Assembly (NCBI RefSeq): GCF_031119625.1
Contig: NZ_JAVHZV010000030.1
Location: forward strand, 124,001-188,000
Direction: 5' to 3'
DNA length: 64,000 bases
DNA from: Pseudomonas sp. G34
GTDB taxonomy: Bacteria; Pseudomonadota; Gammaproteobacteria; Pseudomonadales; Pseudomonadaceae
Below the pieces are notes generated by a model that had not been told where the DNA came from, did no database searches, and was given only the letters and a program-made list of their open reading frames with translations. A program made the translations under genes and the position numbers. Of this stretch, positions 20,369 to 29,032 are shown piece after piece (position 1 is the first letter of the stretch; each line of letters begins with the position of its first letter).

Positions 20369-21478
20369 ATGTCCGAAGAACGCCGCTGGCAGGCCGTGTG
20401 CGAGCGAGATGCCACGCAGGATGGTCGATTCGTGTTCGCCGTGGCTTCGACCGGCATCTACTGCCGGCCCAGTTGCCCCGCTCGTCGGCCACGCCGCGAG
20501 AATGTCAGCTTCCACGACAGTCCCGCACAGGCCGAAGCGGCGGGCTACCGGCCCTGCAAGCGCTGCACGCCCCAGGGCAGCAGCCCGGCCGAACAGCTCG
20601 ATGCACTGGTAATCGCAGCCTGCCGCCTGCTCGACGAGAGCGACAAGCGGCTGACGCTGGGCGAGCTGGCGGCCCGAATCGGCTTGTCCGCCTCGCACCT
20701 GGCCAGAGCCTTCAAGATGCGCACGGGAATGACGCCCAAAGCCTGGGCCAGCGCCCGCCGGCGTGAGCGCCTGGAGCAGGCGCTCCCCAAGGCAAGCTCG
20801 CTACTCGATGCTGCGTTGGACAGCGGTTACTCCAGCACCCGGGCGCTGTATGCCCACGTCGCTGGCATCAGTGCTGCCAGGCGACGCCAGGGTGCCAGCG
20901 GGGAAACGCTGTCGGTGGCCCTGGCGCCCTGCTCGCTGGGCTATCTGTTGCTGGCAGGCAGCGACAACGGCCTTTGCGCCTTGCTGTTCGGCGACTCGCC
21001 GAGCGCGCTGCAAGCAGAGTTGCGCCAGCGCTTCCCGCAGGCGACGCTGCAGGCTGACGATGGATCGCTGAAGGACTCGCTGGGTGAAGTCATCCGGCAA
21101 ATGGACGAGCCCCATCGCGCCGCCAATCTACCGCTGGACATCCGCGGCAGCATCTTTCAGCAACGGGTCTGGCAAGCCCTGCGCGCCATTCCCGTGGGCG
21201 AGACACGCACCTATGGCCAGTTGGCCGCCAGCCTCGGCAGCCACCCGCGGGCCATCGCCCGCGCCTGTGCCAGCAACCCGCTGGGCCTGCTGGTGCCCTG
21301 CCACCGGGTCACCGCAGCCGACGGCAGCCTGGGCGGCTACCGCTGGGGGGCGGCGCGCAAGGCCGCGCTGCTGAAGGCAGAAGCGGAAATTCGTGAAGTG
21401 AAGACTCCGCAGCCAGGCGTTGAGCGCAGCGATACAGAGGAGAACGCGGGGGTCGCTGCGCTCGACCCGGGCTACTAA
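20369..21478 (+). CDS. ada: Ada: methylphosphotriester/O6-methylguanine DNA methyltransferase and activator
   Basis: Ada removes methyl groups from DNA and becomes an activator of the adaptive response. The zinc and methyl-acceptor cysteines of the N-terminal domain are Cys32, Cys36, Cys63 and Cys66 (IYCRPSC, PCKRC). An AraC-type helix-turn-helix (about 75-170) follows. The C-terminal alkyltransferase domain carries the PCHR active site with Cys311. I chose the second ATG (20369) because AGGAG is 6 bases before it; the first ATG abuts the same AGGAG. The last 20 or so residues (about PQPGVERSDTEENAG onward) are encoded by an inverted repeat and are not family sequence. Confidence 0.94.
   Translation: MSEERRWQAVCERDATQDGRFVFAVASTGIYCRPSCPARRPRRENVSFHDSPAQAEAAGYRPCKRCTPQGSSPAEQLDALVIAACRLLDESDKRLTLGELAARIGLSASHLARAFKMRTGMTPKAWASARRRERLEQALPKASSLLDAALDSGYSSTRALYAHVAGISAARRRQGASGETLSVALAPCSLGYLLLAGSDNGLCALLFGDSPSALQAELRQRFPQATLQADDGSLKDSLGEVIRQMDEPHRAANLPLDIRGSIFQQRVWQALRAIPVGETRTYGQLAASLGSHPRAIARACASNPLGLLVPCHRVTAADGSLGGYRWGAARKAALLKAEAEIREVKTPQPGVERSDTEENAGVAALDPGY
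21411..21473. repeat. Intergenic-type inverted repeat inside the 3' end of ada
   Basis: Arms AGCCAGGCGTTGAGCGCAGC (from 21411) and tcgctgcgctcgacccgggc (from 21453) are complementary with a few mismatches. A related element lies at 42874-42937, and a stub lies at 8641. The repeat is read through in frame as the ada C-terminus and reaches the stop codon. Confidence 0.75.
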
Positions 21479-21487
21479 CCGACTGGC

Positions 21488-22765
21488 TCAGCGCTCCAGA
21501 ATCGCCGTCACGCCCTGCCCACCCGCGGCGCAGATGGAGATCAGGCCACGCCCTTCGCCGGCTACCGAGAGCAGCTTGGCCAGGTTGGCGACGATACGCC
21601 CGCCGGTGGCGGCGAACGGGTGGCCGGCAGCCAGGGAGCTGCCTTTGACGTTGAGCCTGGCGCGGTCGATGCTGCCCAGCGGCTGTTCCAGGCCCAGGCG
21701 CTCACGGCAGTAGTCGGCGTCTTCCCAGGCTTTCAGGGTGCACAGCACCTGGGCGGCGAACGCCTCGTGGATCTCGTAGTAGTCGAAATCCTGCAGGGTC
21801 AGGCCATTGCGCGCCAGCAACCGGGGCACCGCGTACACCGGCGCCATCAGCAACCCTTCGTGGCCTTTGACGAAATCCACTGCCGCCGCTTCGCCGTCGC
21901 GCCAGTAGGCGAGAATCGGCAGGCCGCGGGCCTTGGCCCATTCCTCGCTGGCCAGCAGCACCAGCGAAGCACCGTCGGTCAGGGGCGTCGAGTTGGCAGC
22001 GGTCAGGGTGCCGCGCGGGCCCTTCTCGAACACCGCTTTGAGGGTCGCCAATTTCGCCAGGTCGATATCGGGGCGCAGGTTCTGGTCACGGGTCAGGCCC
22101 AGGAAGGGCGTCATCAGGTCGTCCTGCCAGCCTTCGGCGTAGGCCGCAGCCAGTTTGCGATGGCTTTCAACGGCCAGTTGGTCCTGCTCGTCCCGCGGGA
22201 TCGCCCAGTGCTGCGCCATCAGCTCGCAGTGCTGGCCCATCGACAGGCCGGTGCGTGGTTCGCCATTGCGCGGCAACGACGGCGCCAGATGCCGCGGGCG
22301 GATCTGCAGCAGGGTCTTGAGCTTGTCGCCGGTGCTCTTCGCCCGGTTGGCTTGTAACAGAATCTTGCGCAGGCCTTCATTGACGCCGATCGGCGCATCC
22401 GACGCGGTGTCCACACCACCGGCGATACCGCACTCGATCTGCCCCAGGGCAATCTTGTTGGCGACCAACAGCGCCGCTTCCAGGCCGGTGCCACAGGCCT
22501 GTTGCAGGTCATAGGCAGGGGTTTCCGGGGCCAGACGCGAGCCGAGCACGCATTCGCGGGTCAGGTTGAAGTCTCGCGAGTGCTTGAGCACGGCGCCAGC
22601 CACTACTTCGCCAAGGCGCTGGCCATGCAGGTTGTAGCGCTCGACCAAGCCCTCCAGGGCACTGGTGAGCATCGCCTGATTGCTGGCGGTGGCGTAGGCA
22701 CTGTTGGAGCGGGCGAAGGGAATGCGGTTGCCACCAACGATGGCGACCCGGCGTGGCAGGCTCAT
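21488..22765 (-). CDS. Acetyl-CoA acetyltransferase / thiolase family
   Basis: This 425-residue thiolase has the acyl-accepting cysteine Cys91 (DLQQACGTGLEAALL), the histidine motif EIHEAFAAQV, GHPFAATGGRIVANL, and the second catalytic cysteine in ICAAGGQGVTAI. It should catalyse reversible condensation or thiolysis of acyl-CoA. I chose the ATG at 22765 (MSLPRRVAIVGG), which has AAGGAG upstream. It is divergent from the large FabG-like reductase. With MaoC nearby, all enzymes of a beta-carbon cycle except the acyl-CoA dehydrogenase are present, as at PA4785-PA4786 in P. aeruginosa. Confidence 0.93.
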   Translation of the reverse strand: MSLPRRVAIVGGNRIPFARSNSAYATASNQAMLTSALEGLVERYNLHGQRLGEVVAGAVLKHSRDFNLTRECVLGSRLAPETPAYDLQQACGTGLEAALLVANKIALGQIECGIAGGVDTASDAPIGVNEGLRKILLQANRAKSTGDKLKTLLQIRPRHLAPSLPRNGEPRTGLSMGQHCELMAQHWAIPRDEQDQLAVESHRKLAAAYAEGWQDDLMTPFLGLTRDQNLRPDIDLAKLATLKAVFEKGPRGTLTAANSTPLTDGASLVLLASEEWAKARGLPILAYWRDGEAAAVDFVKGHEGLLMAPVYAVPRLLARNGLTLQDFDYYEIHEAFAAQVLCTLKAWEDADYCRERLGLEQPLGSIDRARLNVKGSSLAAGHPFAATGGRIVANLAKLLSVAGEGRGLISICAAGGQGVTAILER

Positions 22766-22874
22766 GAACGGCTCCTTGCAGGTAATATTTTGCGGCACTT
22801 CAGGGGCGCCGATTTACCGACCCGAGGGCCGGTCATTGGGCTGCTGTCGATGCATGAAACGAGCGATGGCGTAC

Positions 22875-22888
22875 AGTGGTCAACCACT
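22875..22888. promoter_or_regulatory. Perfect-arm palindrome AGTGGT-CA-ACCACT
   Basis: Two 6-base perfect inverted arms around CA lie in the 150-base divergent promoter between the thiolase and the reductase genes. The core TGGTCAACCA resembles operators of acyl-responsive GntR/FadR-type regulators (TGGTC-N-ACCA), but no such gene is adjacent; the nearby regulator is AraC-like. Function is inference. Confidence 0.4.
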
Positions 22889-22915
22889 TTGAGTTTCAGC
22901 CCTGGAGTCTGTTCC

Positions 22916-24268
22916 ATGTCCGATCGCTATCTCAACTTCGCCAATACACCGGCCGGTCGTCGCCTGGTCGGCGCGCTCGGCCTGCCCGCACCACTGCCCC
23001 TGGAGCGTTGGGTAGCGGGCCGCAATCGGCCATTGGAAGGGGCCTTGCTGATCGGTGGCGACGGCGACCTGGGCGCTGCTGTCGCGGGCTTCGCCAACCG
23101 GCTGAGCGACCAGCTGTTCGCGCCGCGCGATGAACAGTCCCTGCCGCGCTGGACCGCCGAACACGGCCCGAAGCTCAAGGGCCTGGTCTTCGACGCCAGC
23201 GGCCTGCGCCGTTTCGAGGAACTCGACGCGCTGCGTCAATTCTTCCAGCCGGCGCTGAAGAACCTCGATCGCTGCCCCCACGTGGTGGTGCTCGGCCGCG
23301 CGCCCGAGACGCTGGACGATCCGCAAGCCAGCAGCGTGCAGCGCGCACTCGAAGGCTTTACCCGCTCGCTGGCCAAGGAAGTTCGCCGCGGCGGTACGGT
23401 GCAGCTGCTGCACGTCGACCCGGGTGCGGAAAGCCAGCTCGAGGGAGCCCTGCGCTTTCTGCTGTCGCCCAAGAGCGCCTATATCTCGGCCCAGGTACTG
23501 CGCCTGCAACCCTGTGCCCAGCAGGTCAGCGACTGGACGCGCCCACTGGCCGGCAAGACCGCGCTGGTCACTGGCGCCAGCCGCGGCATCGGCGCGGCCA
23601 TCGCCGAAACCCTGGCCCGCGATGGTGCCGAGGTAGTGCTGCTGGACGTGCCACAGGCCAAGGACGCCCTGGATGCCTTGGCCGCACGCCTGGGCGGTCG
23701 CTGCCTGGCCCTGGACATCTGCGCCGAGGACGCCTCGCCCAGGCTGGTCGAGGCGCTGCCCGACGGCGTGGATATCGTCGTGCACAACGCCGGCATCACC
23801 CGCGACAAGACCCTGGCGAAAATGAGCGAGGGGCTGTGGGAATCGGTGATCGACGTCAACCTGCGTGCCCCGCAGCAACTCACCAGCGCGCTGCTGGAAG
23901 CCGGCACCCTGCGCGACAACGGCCGCGTGGTGCTGATCGCCTCGCTCAGCGGCATTGCCGGCAACGTCGGGCAGACCAACTACGCGACCAGCAAGGCCGG
24001 GCTGATCGGCCTCGCCCAGAGCTGGGCACCGACCCTGGCGCAGCGCGGCATCAGCATCAATGCCGTGGCGCCGGGTTTCATCGAAACCGGCATGACCGCC
24101 GCCATCCCGTTCACCATCCGCGAGGCCGGGCGGCGCATGAACTCGATGAACCAGGGCGGCCTGCCCCAGGATGTCGCCGAGGCGGTGGCCTGGTTCGCGC
24201 AACCCGGCTCCGGCGCGCTCAGCGGTCAGGTGTTGCGGGTCTGCGGGCAGAGCCTGCTGGGCGCCTGA
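22916..24268 (+). CDS. 3-oxoacyl-reductase, high-molecular-weight FabG type (SDR)
   Basis: This 450-residue protein is about twice the size of ordinary FabG. Residues 1-205 form a nucleotide-fold-like N-terminal domain without catalytic residues. Residues about 208-450 are a complete short-chain dehydrogenase with TGASRGIGAAIAETLA, HNAGI, and the active-site NYATSKAGL. The arrangement is that of HMwFabG/FabG4, which reduces 3-oxoacyl-CoA or ACP with NADH. The true ATG at 22916 begins MSDRYLNFANTPAGRRLVGA; the frame is open far upstream. It is divergent from the thiolase and convergent with the AraC-type gene. Confidence 0.92.
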   Translation: MSDRYLNFANTPAGRRLVGALGLPAPLPLERWVAGRNRPLEGALLIGGDGDLGAAVAGFANRLSDQLFAPRDEQSLPRWTAEHGPKLKGLVFDASGLRRFEELDALRQFFQPALKNLDRCPHVVVLGRAPETLDDPQASSVQRALEGFTRSLAKEVRRGGTVQLLHVDPGAESQLEGALRFLLSPKSAYISAQVLRLQPCAQQVSDWTRPLAGKTALVTGASRGIGAAIAETLARDGAEVVLLDVPQAKDALDALAARLGGRCLALDICAEDASPRLVEALPDGVDIVVHNAGITRDKTLAKMSEGLWESVIDVNLRAPQQLTSALLEAGTLRDNGRVVLIASLSGIAGNVGQTNYATSKAGLIGLAQSWAPTLAQRGISINAVAPGFIETGMTAAIPFTIREAGRRMNSMNQGGLPQDVAEAVAWFAQPGSGALSGQVLRVCGQSLLGA

Positions 24269-24700
24269 TCAGCAAGCGGCGCTACGGCCACGACGGCGGA
24301 ACGCCACCGGCGTCTGGCCGACCCAGCGCTTGAAGGCGCGGCAGAAGGTACTGGGCTCGGAAAAGCCGGTGCGTTCGGCGATCCGCTCGATGCGCTCGTC
24401 GGTCTCCACCAGCAGGCGCTTGGCCAGCTCGCAGCGGCAACTGACGAGCAACTCGTTGAAGCGCACGCCGGCCTGGGACAGTTGTTCGCGTAGCCGCCGC
24501 GCCGGAATGTTCAGGCCAGCGGCAACCTGCTCCAGGGTCGCGCCCTCGACCAGCAACGCCTCGATCATCCGACGCGCCTCGCGAACCAGCTCGGGGCCTA
24601 TGTAACGCACGCCCTGGGCCGTCGGCGTGCGCGGGCACGGCAACCCCGGCATCACCGCGGCCAGGGGCGCGACGGCCCTGCGCTTGTCCAGGTTGGGCAT
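24269..24700 (-). CDS. Short AraC-type transcriptional regulator
   Basis: This is a 143-residue protein with only the DNA-binding half of an AraC regulator. The first helix-turn-helix lies around LEQVAAGLNIPARRLREQLS and the second around RIERIAERTGFSEPSTFCRA, followed by FKRWVGQTPVAFR. There is no ligand-binding domain. The stop codon directly abuts the FabG-like stop. By position it is likely to act on the surrounding thiolase, reductase and MaoC genes, but that is inference. Confidence 0.88.
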   Translation of the reverse strand: MPNLDKRRAVAPLAAVMPGLPCPRTPTAQGVRYIGPELVREARRMIEALLVEGATLEQVAAGLNIPARRLREQLSQAGVRFNELLVSCRCELAKRLLVETDERIERIAERTGFSEPSTFCRAFKRWVGQTPVAFRRRGRSAAC

Positions 24701-24877
24701 GCTGCTTTCCTCGCGTGGGTGGTGAGCGAGACGGTTTTACCCACCAGCGTAGGCAGCTTTTGCCATCCGTGCGCGTGGGGCCGGCAATCGTTTGCGCGGC
24801 GGGCACCAATGGCCGCTGGCTAATGTCCTAGAACTCGACGAGAGTAAGCACAATCCCACCTTGCACCGGAGCGCACG

Positions 24878-25729
24878 ATGGCAACCGAATGGCTCGATCT
24901 GCACACCCCACCGGCATTGCCCGGCTTGCTCCTGCGCGCAGCGTGCCGCCGTGGAATCACCGGCAAGGTCCTGCCGCACCGCGGGCTGCGCTGTCCGGTC
25001 AGCGTCGATGCCGATCACCTGGGGCGCTATCGCCAGCTGTGCGGCTTCGGCGATGACGCCCGGCTGCCCGCCACCTATCCGCATGTGCTGGCCTTCACCC
25101 TGCAGATGAAGCTGCTCACCGACGCTGACTTTCCCTTCCCGTTGCTTGGCCTGGTGCACCTGGAAAATCGCATCCGCGTGGTGCGTCAGCTGGCTGGCCT
25201 CGGCCCCTTCACCCTGAGCGTGGAGGCCAGCAACCTGGCGCCCCACGACAAGGGCGCGGTATTCAGCGTCATCACCCGCCTGGAGGATCAGCTGGGCCTG
25301 CTCTGGGAGGGCGACAGCCGCCTGCTATGCCGCGGCATCAAGCTCGACGGGCCGACCGTCGGCCGCAGCGAGCCGCCCAGCCTGCCGATGGACGAGCTGG
25401 ACAGCTGGCAGGCGGCGGCGAATATCGGGCGCCGCTATGCGCGGGTGTCCGGCGATTACAACCCCATCCACCTGTCGGCGCTGAGTGCCAAGCCATTCGG
25501 TTTCCCCCGCGCCATCGCCCACGGGTTGTGGAACAAGGCGCGCGCCCTGGCAGCCCTGCAAGGCCATCTACCGGCCTCCGGCTACAGCCTCGAAGTACGC
25601 TTCCAGAAGCCGGTGCTGCTGCCGAACAGCCTGCGCATGCGCGCCAGCCTGCCAGCGGCCGAGGGCCAGTTCGACCTGCGCGGCAAGGACGATGTGCCAC
25701 ATATGGCCGGCTACTGGCAGGTCATTTGA
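24878..25729 (+). CDS. MaoC-like dehydratase (double hotdog)
   Basis: This 283-residue protein has a hotdog hydratase domain in its C-terminal half with the hydratase-2 motif GDYNPIHLSALSAKPFGFPR, containing the catalytic Asp and His. The N-terminal half is a second, degenerate hotdog. It should hydrate enoyl-CoA or dehydrate 3-hydroxyacyl-CoA. It lies beside the large FabG and the thiolase, a common arrangement in Pseudomonas. It is divergent from the short AraC regulator across a 177-base spacer without an obvious operator. Confidence 0.9.
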   Translation: MATEWLDLHTPPALPGLLLRAACRRGITGKVLPHRGLRCPVSVDADHLGRYRQLCGFGDDARLPATYPHVLAFTLQMKLLTDADFPFPLLGLVHLENRIRVVRQLAGLGPFTLSVEASNLAPHDKGAVFSVITRLEDQLGLLWEGDSRLLCRGIKLDGPTVGRSEPPSLPMDELDSWQAAANIGRRYARVSGDYNPIHLSALSAKPFGFPRAIAHGLWNKARALAALQGHLPASGYSLEVRFQKPVLLPNSLRMRASLPAAEGQFDLRGKDDVPHMAGYWQVI

Positions 25730-25770
25730 ACGCATGAAAGAATGTGCGGCCTCTGCCCACGGGACGCCGC

Positions 25771-26073
25771 ATGAACATCGCCGAACTCACCACCCGCCTG
25801 CACGCCATTCGTGATCGCAACGACTGGCGCCAGTTCCACGCGCCGAAGAACCTGGCCATGGCCGCCAGCGTGGAAATGGCCGAGCTGGTGGAAATCTTCC
25901 AATGGCTCAGCGAAGACCAGTCGCGCCACCTGCCCGCCGATCAGCTTGAGCACGCCGGCCAGGAAATCGGCGACGTGGTGCTGTACCTGCTGCTGTTGTG
26001 CAGCGAACTGGGCCTGGACATGAATCAGGTGGTGCGCGCCAAGCTGGCTGACAGCGAACGGCGGTTCGCCTGA
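25771..26073 (+). CDS. MazG-like nucleotide pyrophosphohydrolase
   Basis: This 100-residue all-alpha protein is similar to the MazG/dCTPase group. The metal-binding ExxE motifs are VEMAELVEIFQWL and EIGDVVLYLLLL, and DWRQFHAPKNLAMAASVEM is typical. It probably hydrolyses a non-canonical or excess nucleoside triphosphate. I chose ATG 25771 (MNIAELTTRL); the frame continues 9 codons upstream. Its stop overlaps the cmoM start (TGATG), so the two are coupled. Confidence 0.9.
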   Translation: MNIAELTTRLHAIRDRNDWRQFHAPKNLAMAASVEMAELVEIFQWLSEDQSRHLPADQLEHAGQEIGDVVLYLLLLCSELGLDMNQVVRAKLADSERRFA

Positions 26074-26822
26074 TGAGCGACCGGCACTTCGATGAACTGG
26101 CGACCCGCTTCGCCGAGAAGATCTATGGTGGCGCCAAGGGCGCGATCCGCCTTGCCGTGCTGCAGGCCGATCTCGCCGAAGCCCTGCCGGCACGCCCGCT
26201 GCGCGTGCTCGATGTCGGCGCTGGCCTGGGCCACATGGCGCTGTGGCTGGCCGAACGCGGCCACGAGGTGACCCTGGCGGAGCCTGCCGAACCGATGCTC
26301 GCCGGCGCCCGCGAGCGTTTCGCGCAGGCCGGCCTGGCAGCCACCTTCATTCACGCGCCGTGGCAGGAGTTGCCGGGGCGTTTCGAGGCGCCCTTCGACC
26401 TGGTCATCTGCCACGCGGTGCTCGAATGGCTGGCCGAGCCGGCCGCCATTCTTCCGGCCCTGCATGGCCTGACCGCCGCCGATGGCTGGCTGTCCCTGGC
26501 GTTCTACAACAAGGACGCACTGATCTACCGCAACCTGCTCAAGGGCCACCTGCGCAAACTGCGCAAGGAAGAATTCGCCGGTGAGAAGCACAGCCTGACC
26601 CCACAGCGCCCGCTCGACCCGCGGGAACTCGAGGCGCAACTTGCCGCCGGCTGGCAGGTCGAAGGCAGAAGCGGGGTACGGGTTTTCCACGATTACATGC
26701 CACGGGATTTCCAGGCCAAGGCGCAACTCGCCGACCTGCTGGAAATGGAGCTGGCGCACCGCCGCCACCCTGCATTCGCCGGGCTGGGACGCTACCTGCA
26801 CTGGATCTGTCGGCCACGCTGA
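26073..26822 (+). CDS. cmoM: tRNA 5-carboxymethoxyuridine methyltransferase
   Basis: CmoM (SmtA) methylates the wobble cmo5U carboxyl group in tRNA using S-adenosylmethionine. The N-terminal signature FDELATRFAEKIYGGAKGAI is characteristic, the SAM loop is VLDVGAGLGHMALWLA, and motif II follows (VTLAEPAEPML). At 249 residues the length is close to the E. coli protein. It overlaps the MazG-like gene by one base. Other cmo genes are not in the window. Confidence 0.92.
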   Translation: MSDRHFDELATRFAEKIYGGAKGAIRLAVLQADLAEALPARPLRVLDVGAGLGHMALWLAERGHEVTLAEPAEPMLAGARERFAQAGLAATFIHAPWQELPGRFEAPFDLVICHAVLEWLAEPAAILPALHGLTAADGWLSLAFYNKDALIYRNLLKGHLRKLRKEEFAGEKHSLTPQRPLDPRELEAQLAAGWQVEGRSGVRVFHDYMPRDFQAKAQLADLLEMELAHRRHPAFAGLGRYLHWICRPR

Positions 26823-26848
26823 ACGCCTGCTCTGCCAGGAGGGACACC

Positions 26849-27466
26849 ATGAAACGCATCGCCCTGTTGCTGTTCACCACTGCCCTGGCCGCCTGCCAGA
26901 GCCACAATCCGTACACCAGCGATTCCGTGCCTCTGCCGCCCGCACCACCGGGCGCCGCCAGCCATTTCGACCGCAGCGCCTACCCCGCCGCGCCCCGCGA
27001 TTACGCGGCCTACCGCAGCTGGGCCTGGCAGCAACGCCCGGCCGGCAGCGCCTGGGCCAGCGCCGACCTGGTGCAGGACGCCCTCAACAACGCCCTCGAC
27101 CAGCGCGGCCTGCGCCCTGCCCAAGGCACTGCCGCTGCCGACCTCAAGGTGCGCACCGACACCCGCCTGGAGCGCCGCGTGCGCCAGGTCGCCGACAGCT
27201 ATGACCCCTACTACGGTGGCGGCTACGGCAGCTTCGGCAACCGCGGCTACTACGGCAACGGCGTCGGCGTGGGTGCTCGCGTGCCGCTGACCCGTTCTTA
27301 TGAAGAAGAGGTCGTGGTGGTGCGCATCGACTTCTTCGACGGCCGCAGCGGTGAGCAGGTGTGGAGCGGTCAGGCGGAGATGCGCAGCAGCGGCAGCCAG
27401 GCCGAGCGCGCCGAAGCGCTGCGCAAGGCGGTCAGTGATGCACTCGGCGAGTACCCGCCAGCATGA
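26849..27466 (+). CDS. DUF4136 lipoprotein, copy 1
   Basis: This 205-residue protein has a lipoprotein signal with lipobox LAAC (cysteine near residue 16), so it is probably membrane-anchored. The DUF4136 domain is visible as DYAAYRSWAWQQRP, then DALNNALDQRGLRPA and, near the end, VVRIDFFDGRSGEQVWSGQA. A Gly/Tyr-rich linker (YYGGGYGSFGNRGYYGNG) lies in the middle. It is a paralogue of the next gene. The function of this domain is unknown. Confidence 0.88.
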   Translation: MKRIALLLFTTALAACQSHNPYTSDSVPLPPAPPGAASHFDRSAYPAAPRDYAAYRSWAWQQRPAGSAWASADLVQDALNNALDQRGLRPAQGTAAADLKVRTDTRLERRVRQVADSYDPYYGGGYGSFGNRGYYGNGVGVGARVPLTRSYEEEVVVVRIDFFDGRSGEQVWSGQAEMRSSGSQAERAEALRKAVSDALGEYPPA

Positions 27467-27498
27467 ACCAACCTATCGAAGGATTCGGGAGAACGCTT

Positions 27499-28062
27499 AT
27501 GCGCCGCCTGCCCCTGCTACTGATCCCCGTCCTGCTGTTGCTCGGCGCCTGCCAGAGCCAGCAGATCAACCGCGACTTCGACGCCAGCCGGGATTTTGCC
27601 GGCTATCGCAGCTGGAGCTGGCAGGAGCCGACGGTGCAGTACAAGCCCGATGACCCACGCATCCGCAGCGACCTCACCGAGCAGCGCCTGCGCAGCGCGG
27701 TGGCGGACCAGCTCGACCAGCGCGGCCTGCGCCCGGCAGCGAGCGGTACGAAAGGCGATGTGAAGGTGCAAGTGTGGCTGGTCGTCGATGACCGCCAGCA
27801 GCAGGTCAGCAGCGGTTTCGGGGGTGGTTTCGGCGGCTATTGGGGGCCTTACTGGGGCGGCCCGGCCTATAACGAAACCCGCACCATCGACTACAAGGTG
27901 GCGACCGTGCAGGTCGACCTGTTCGACGGCAAGGACGGCAAGCTGGTGTGGCGCGGCAGCGACGAACGCATCGTGCGCGATACCGCGGGCAACCCGGCCG
28001 AGCGGGAGGCAGAAATACGCGAGACTGTCGGCCGCGTGCTCAGCCAGTATCCGCCGCGCTGA
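27499..28062 (+). CDS. DUF4136 lipoprotein, copy 2
   Basis: This 187-residue protein has the lipobox LGAC after MRRLPLLLIPVLLLLG. I chose the ATG at 27499 because it begins the signal peptide and has GGGAGA upstream; the frame opens 12 codons earlier. The domain pattern (DFAGYRSWSWQEP, QLDQRGLRPA, VDLFDGKDGKLVWRG) parallels copy 1. It lies 32 bases after the first copy, so the pair is one transcript and arose by duplication. Function is unknown. Confidence 0.88.
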   Translation: MRRLPLLLIPVLLLLGACQSQQINRDFDASRDFAGYRSWSWQEPTVQYKPDDPRIRSDLTEQRLRSAVADQLDQRGLRPAASGTKGDVKVQVWLVVDDRQQQVSSGFGGGFGGYWGPYWGGPAYNETRTIDYKVATVQVDLFDGKDGKLVWRGSDERIVRDTAGNPAEREAEIRETVGRVLSQYPPR

Positions 28063-28105
28063 CCCAGCTCGGCGCCCGGCCGGCATCCCGCGCAACGGGC
28101 GCCGG

Positions 28106-29032
28106 CTAGTGGTGGCCGAAGCGGTAGAACAGGTTCGGCTCGCTGACGATGTACAGGTTGCCATGATCGTCGAAGGTCATGCCCTCGCCCTGCGGCACCG
28201 ACTTGCCGAGGCCGGCGAAGTTGTCGTTCAGCGTGCGGAAACCGATCAGCTTGCCGCTGTCGCCATCGAGTTCCATGATCCGCTTCGACTCGTCGCTGAG
28301 CAGCGCCAGGTGGCCGGTGCGCTCATCGAAATGTACCGATGACAGGTCGGTGGCGAACACCGAGTCACGGATCCAGTCCTCGTGATCAATGATCTCCAGG
28401 CCGAAATTTCCGCTTACACTGCTTTTCAGCCCACGAATCTCGTAGAGCTTCATCGGCGAATGCTCCTTGACCACGAACAGGCGGTCGCGGGCGCGGTCGT
28501 AGCCCACCCCCTCGAACCCCTGGTTGCCCCCGCTCTGGATGCCCAGAGTCAGGGACCGATAGTCCTCGCGAAACAATGCCCCCGCGCGCTCGGGAACCGG
28601 CACCACCACCAGCCCATGGGCGCGCTCCTCGGCCAGCAGCAGCAGGCCATCGCCCAGGTAGGTGACCCCCTCGACATCACTGAAACCACTCAACGGGTAG
28701 CGCGCCAGCACCTCGCCATCGGTGCTCATGGCCAGCAGCTCTTCGGGGTTGTTGAGCACCGCCCACAGCTGGCCACGCTGCTCGTCATAGGTGAGGCCGG
28801 AAAGGTTGTTGCGCACGCCGCCCACCACCTTGGCATCTATCTGCACCTTGTAGTCGCGGCCCAGCAGGCTGCCTGGCGCCCACTGCGACACGGCCGGTGT
28901 GGTCAACCAGTAGTAGAGCCGGTCGTCCAGGTGCAGCGCGCGCATCTGGTACACGGCGACCAGCGCAATGGCAAGCAGCAGCCAGCGCAGGGCGGGCACG
29001 CGGGTAAAGGCCCGCTTGGCGACAGATAGCAT
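28106..29032 (-). CDS. SdiA-regulated domain protein
   Basis: This 308-residue protein has an N-terminal transmembrane segment (about 14-33, WLLLAIALVAVYQMRALHL) and a beta-propeller-like periplasmic domain with repeats such as NNLSGLTYDEQRGQLWAVLN, FSDVEGVTYLGDGLL, NQGFEGVGYDRARDRLFVV and SSVHFDERTGHLALLS. This is the pattern of the SdiA-regulated (YjiK-like) family, of unknown function. I chose ATG 29032; the frame extends 65 codons further without domain sequence. It is convergent with the lipoprotein pair and divergent from the phytochrome gene. Confidence 0.85.
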   Translation of the reverse strand: MLSVAKRAFTRVPALRWLLLAIALVAVYQMRALHLDDRLYYWLTTPAVSQWAPGSLLGRDYKVQIDAKVVGGVRNNLSGLTYDEQRGQLWAVLNNPEELLAMSTDGEVLARYPLSGFSDVEGVTYLGDGLLLLAEERAHGLVVVPVPERAGALFREDYRSLTLGIQSGGNQGFEGVGYDRARDRLFVVKEHSPMKLYEIRGLKSSVSGNFGLEIIDHEDWIRDSVFATDLSSVHFDERTGHLALLSDESKRIMELDGDSGKLIGFRTLNDNFAGLGKSVPQGEGMTFDDHGNLYIVSEPNLFYRFGHH

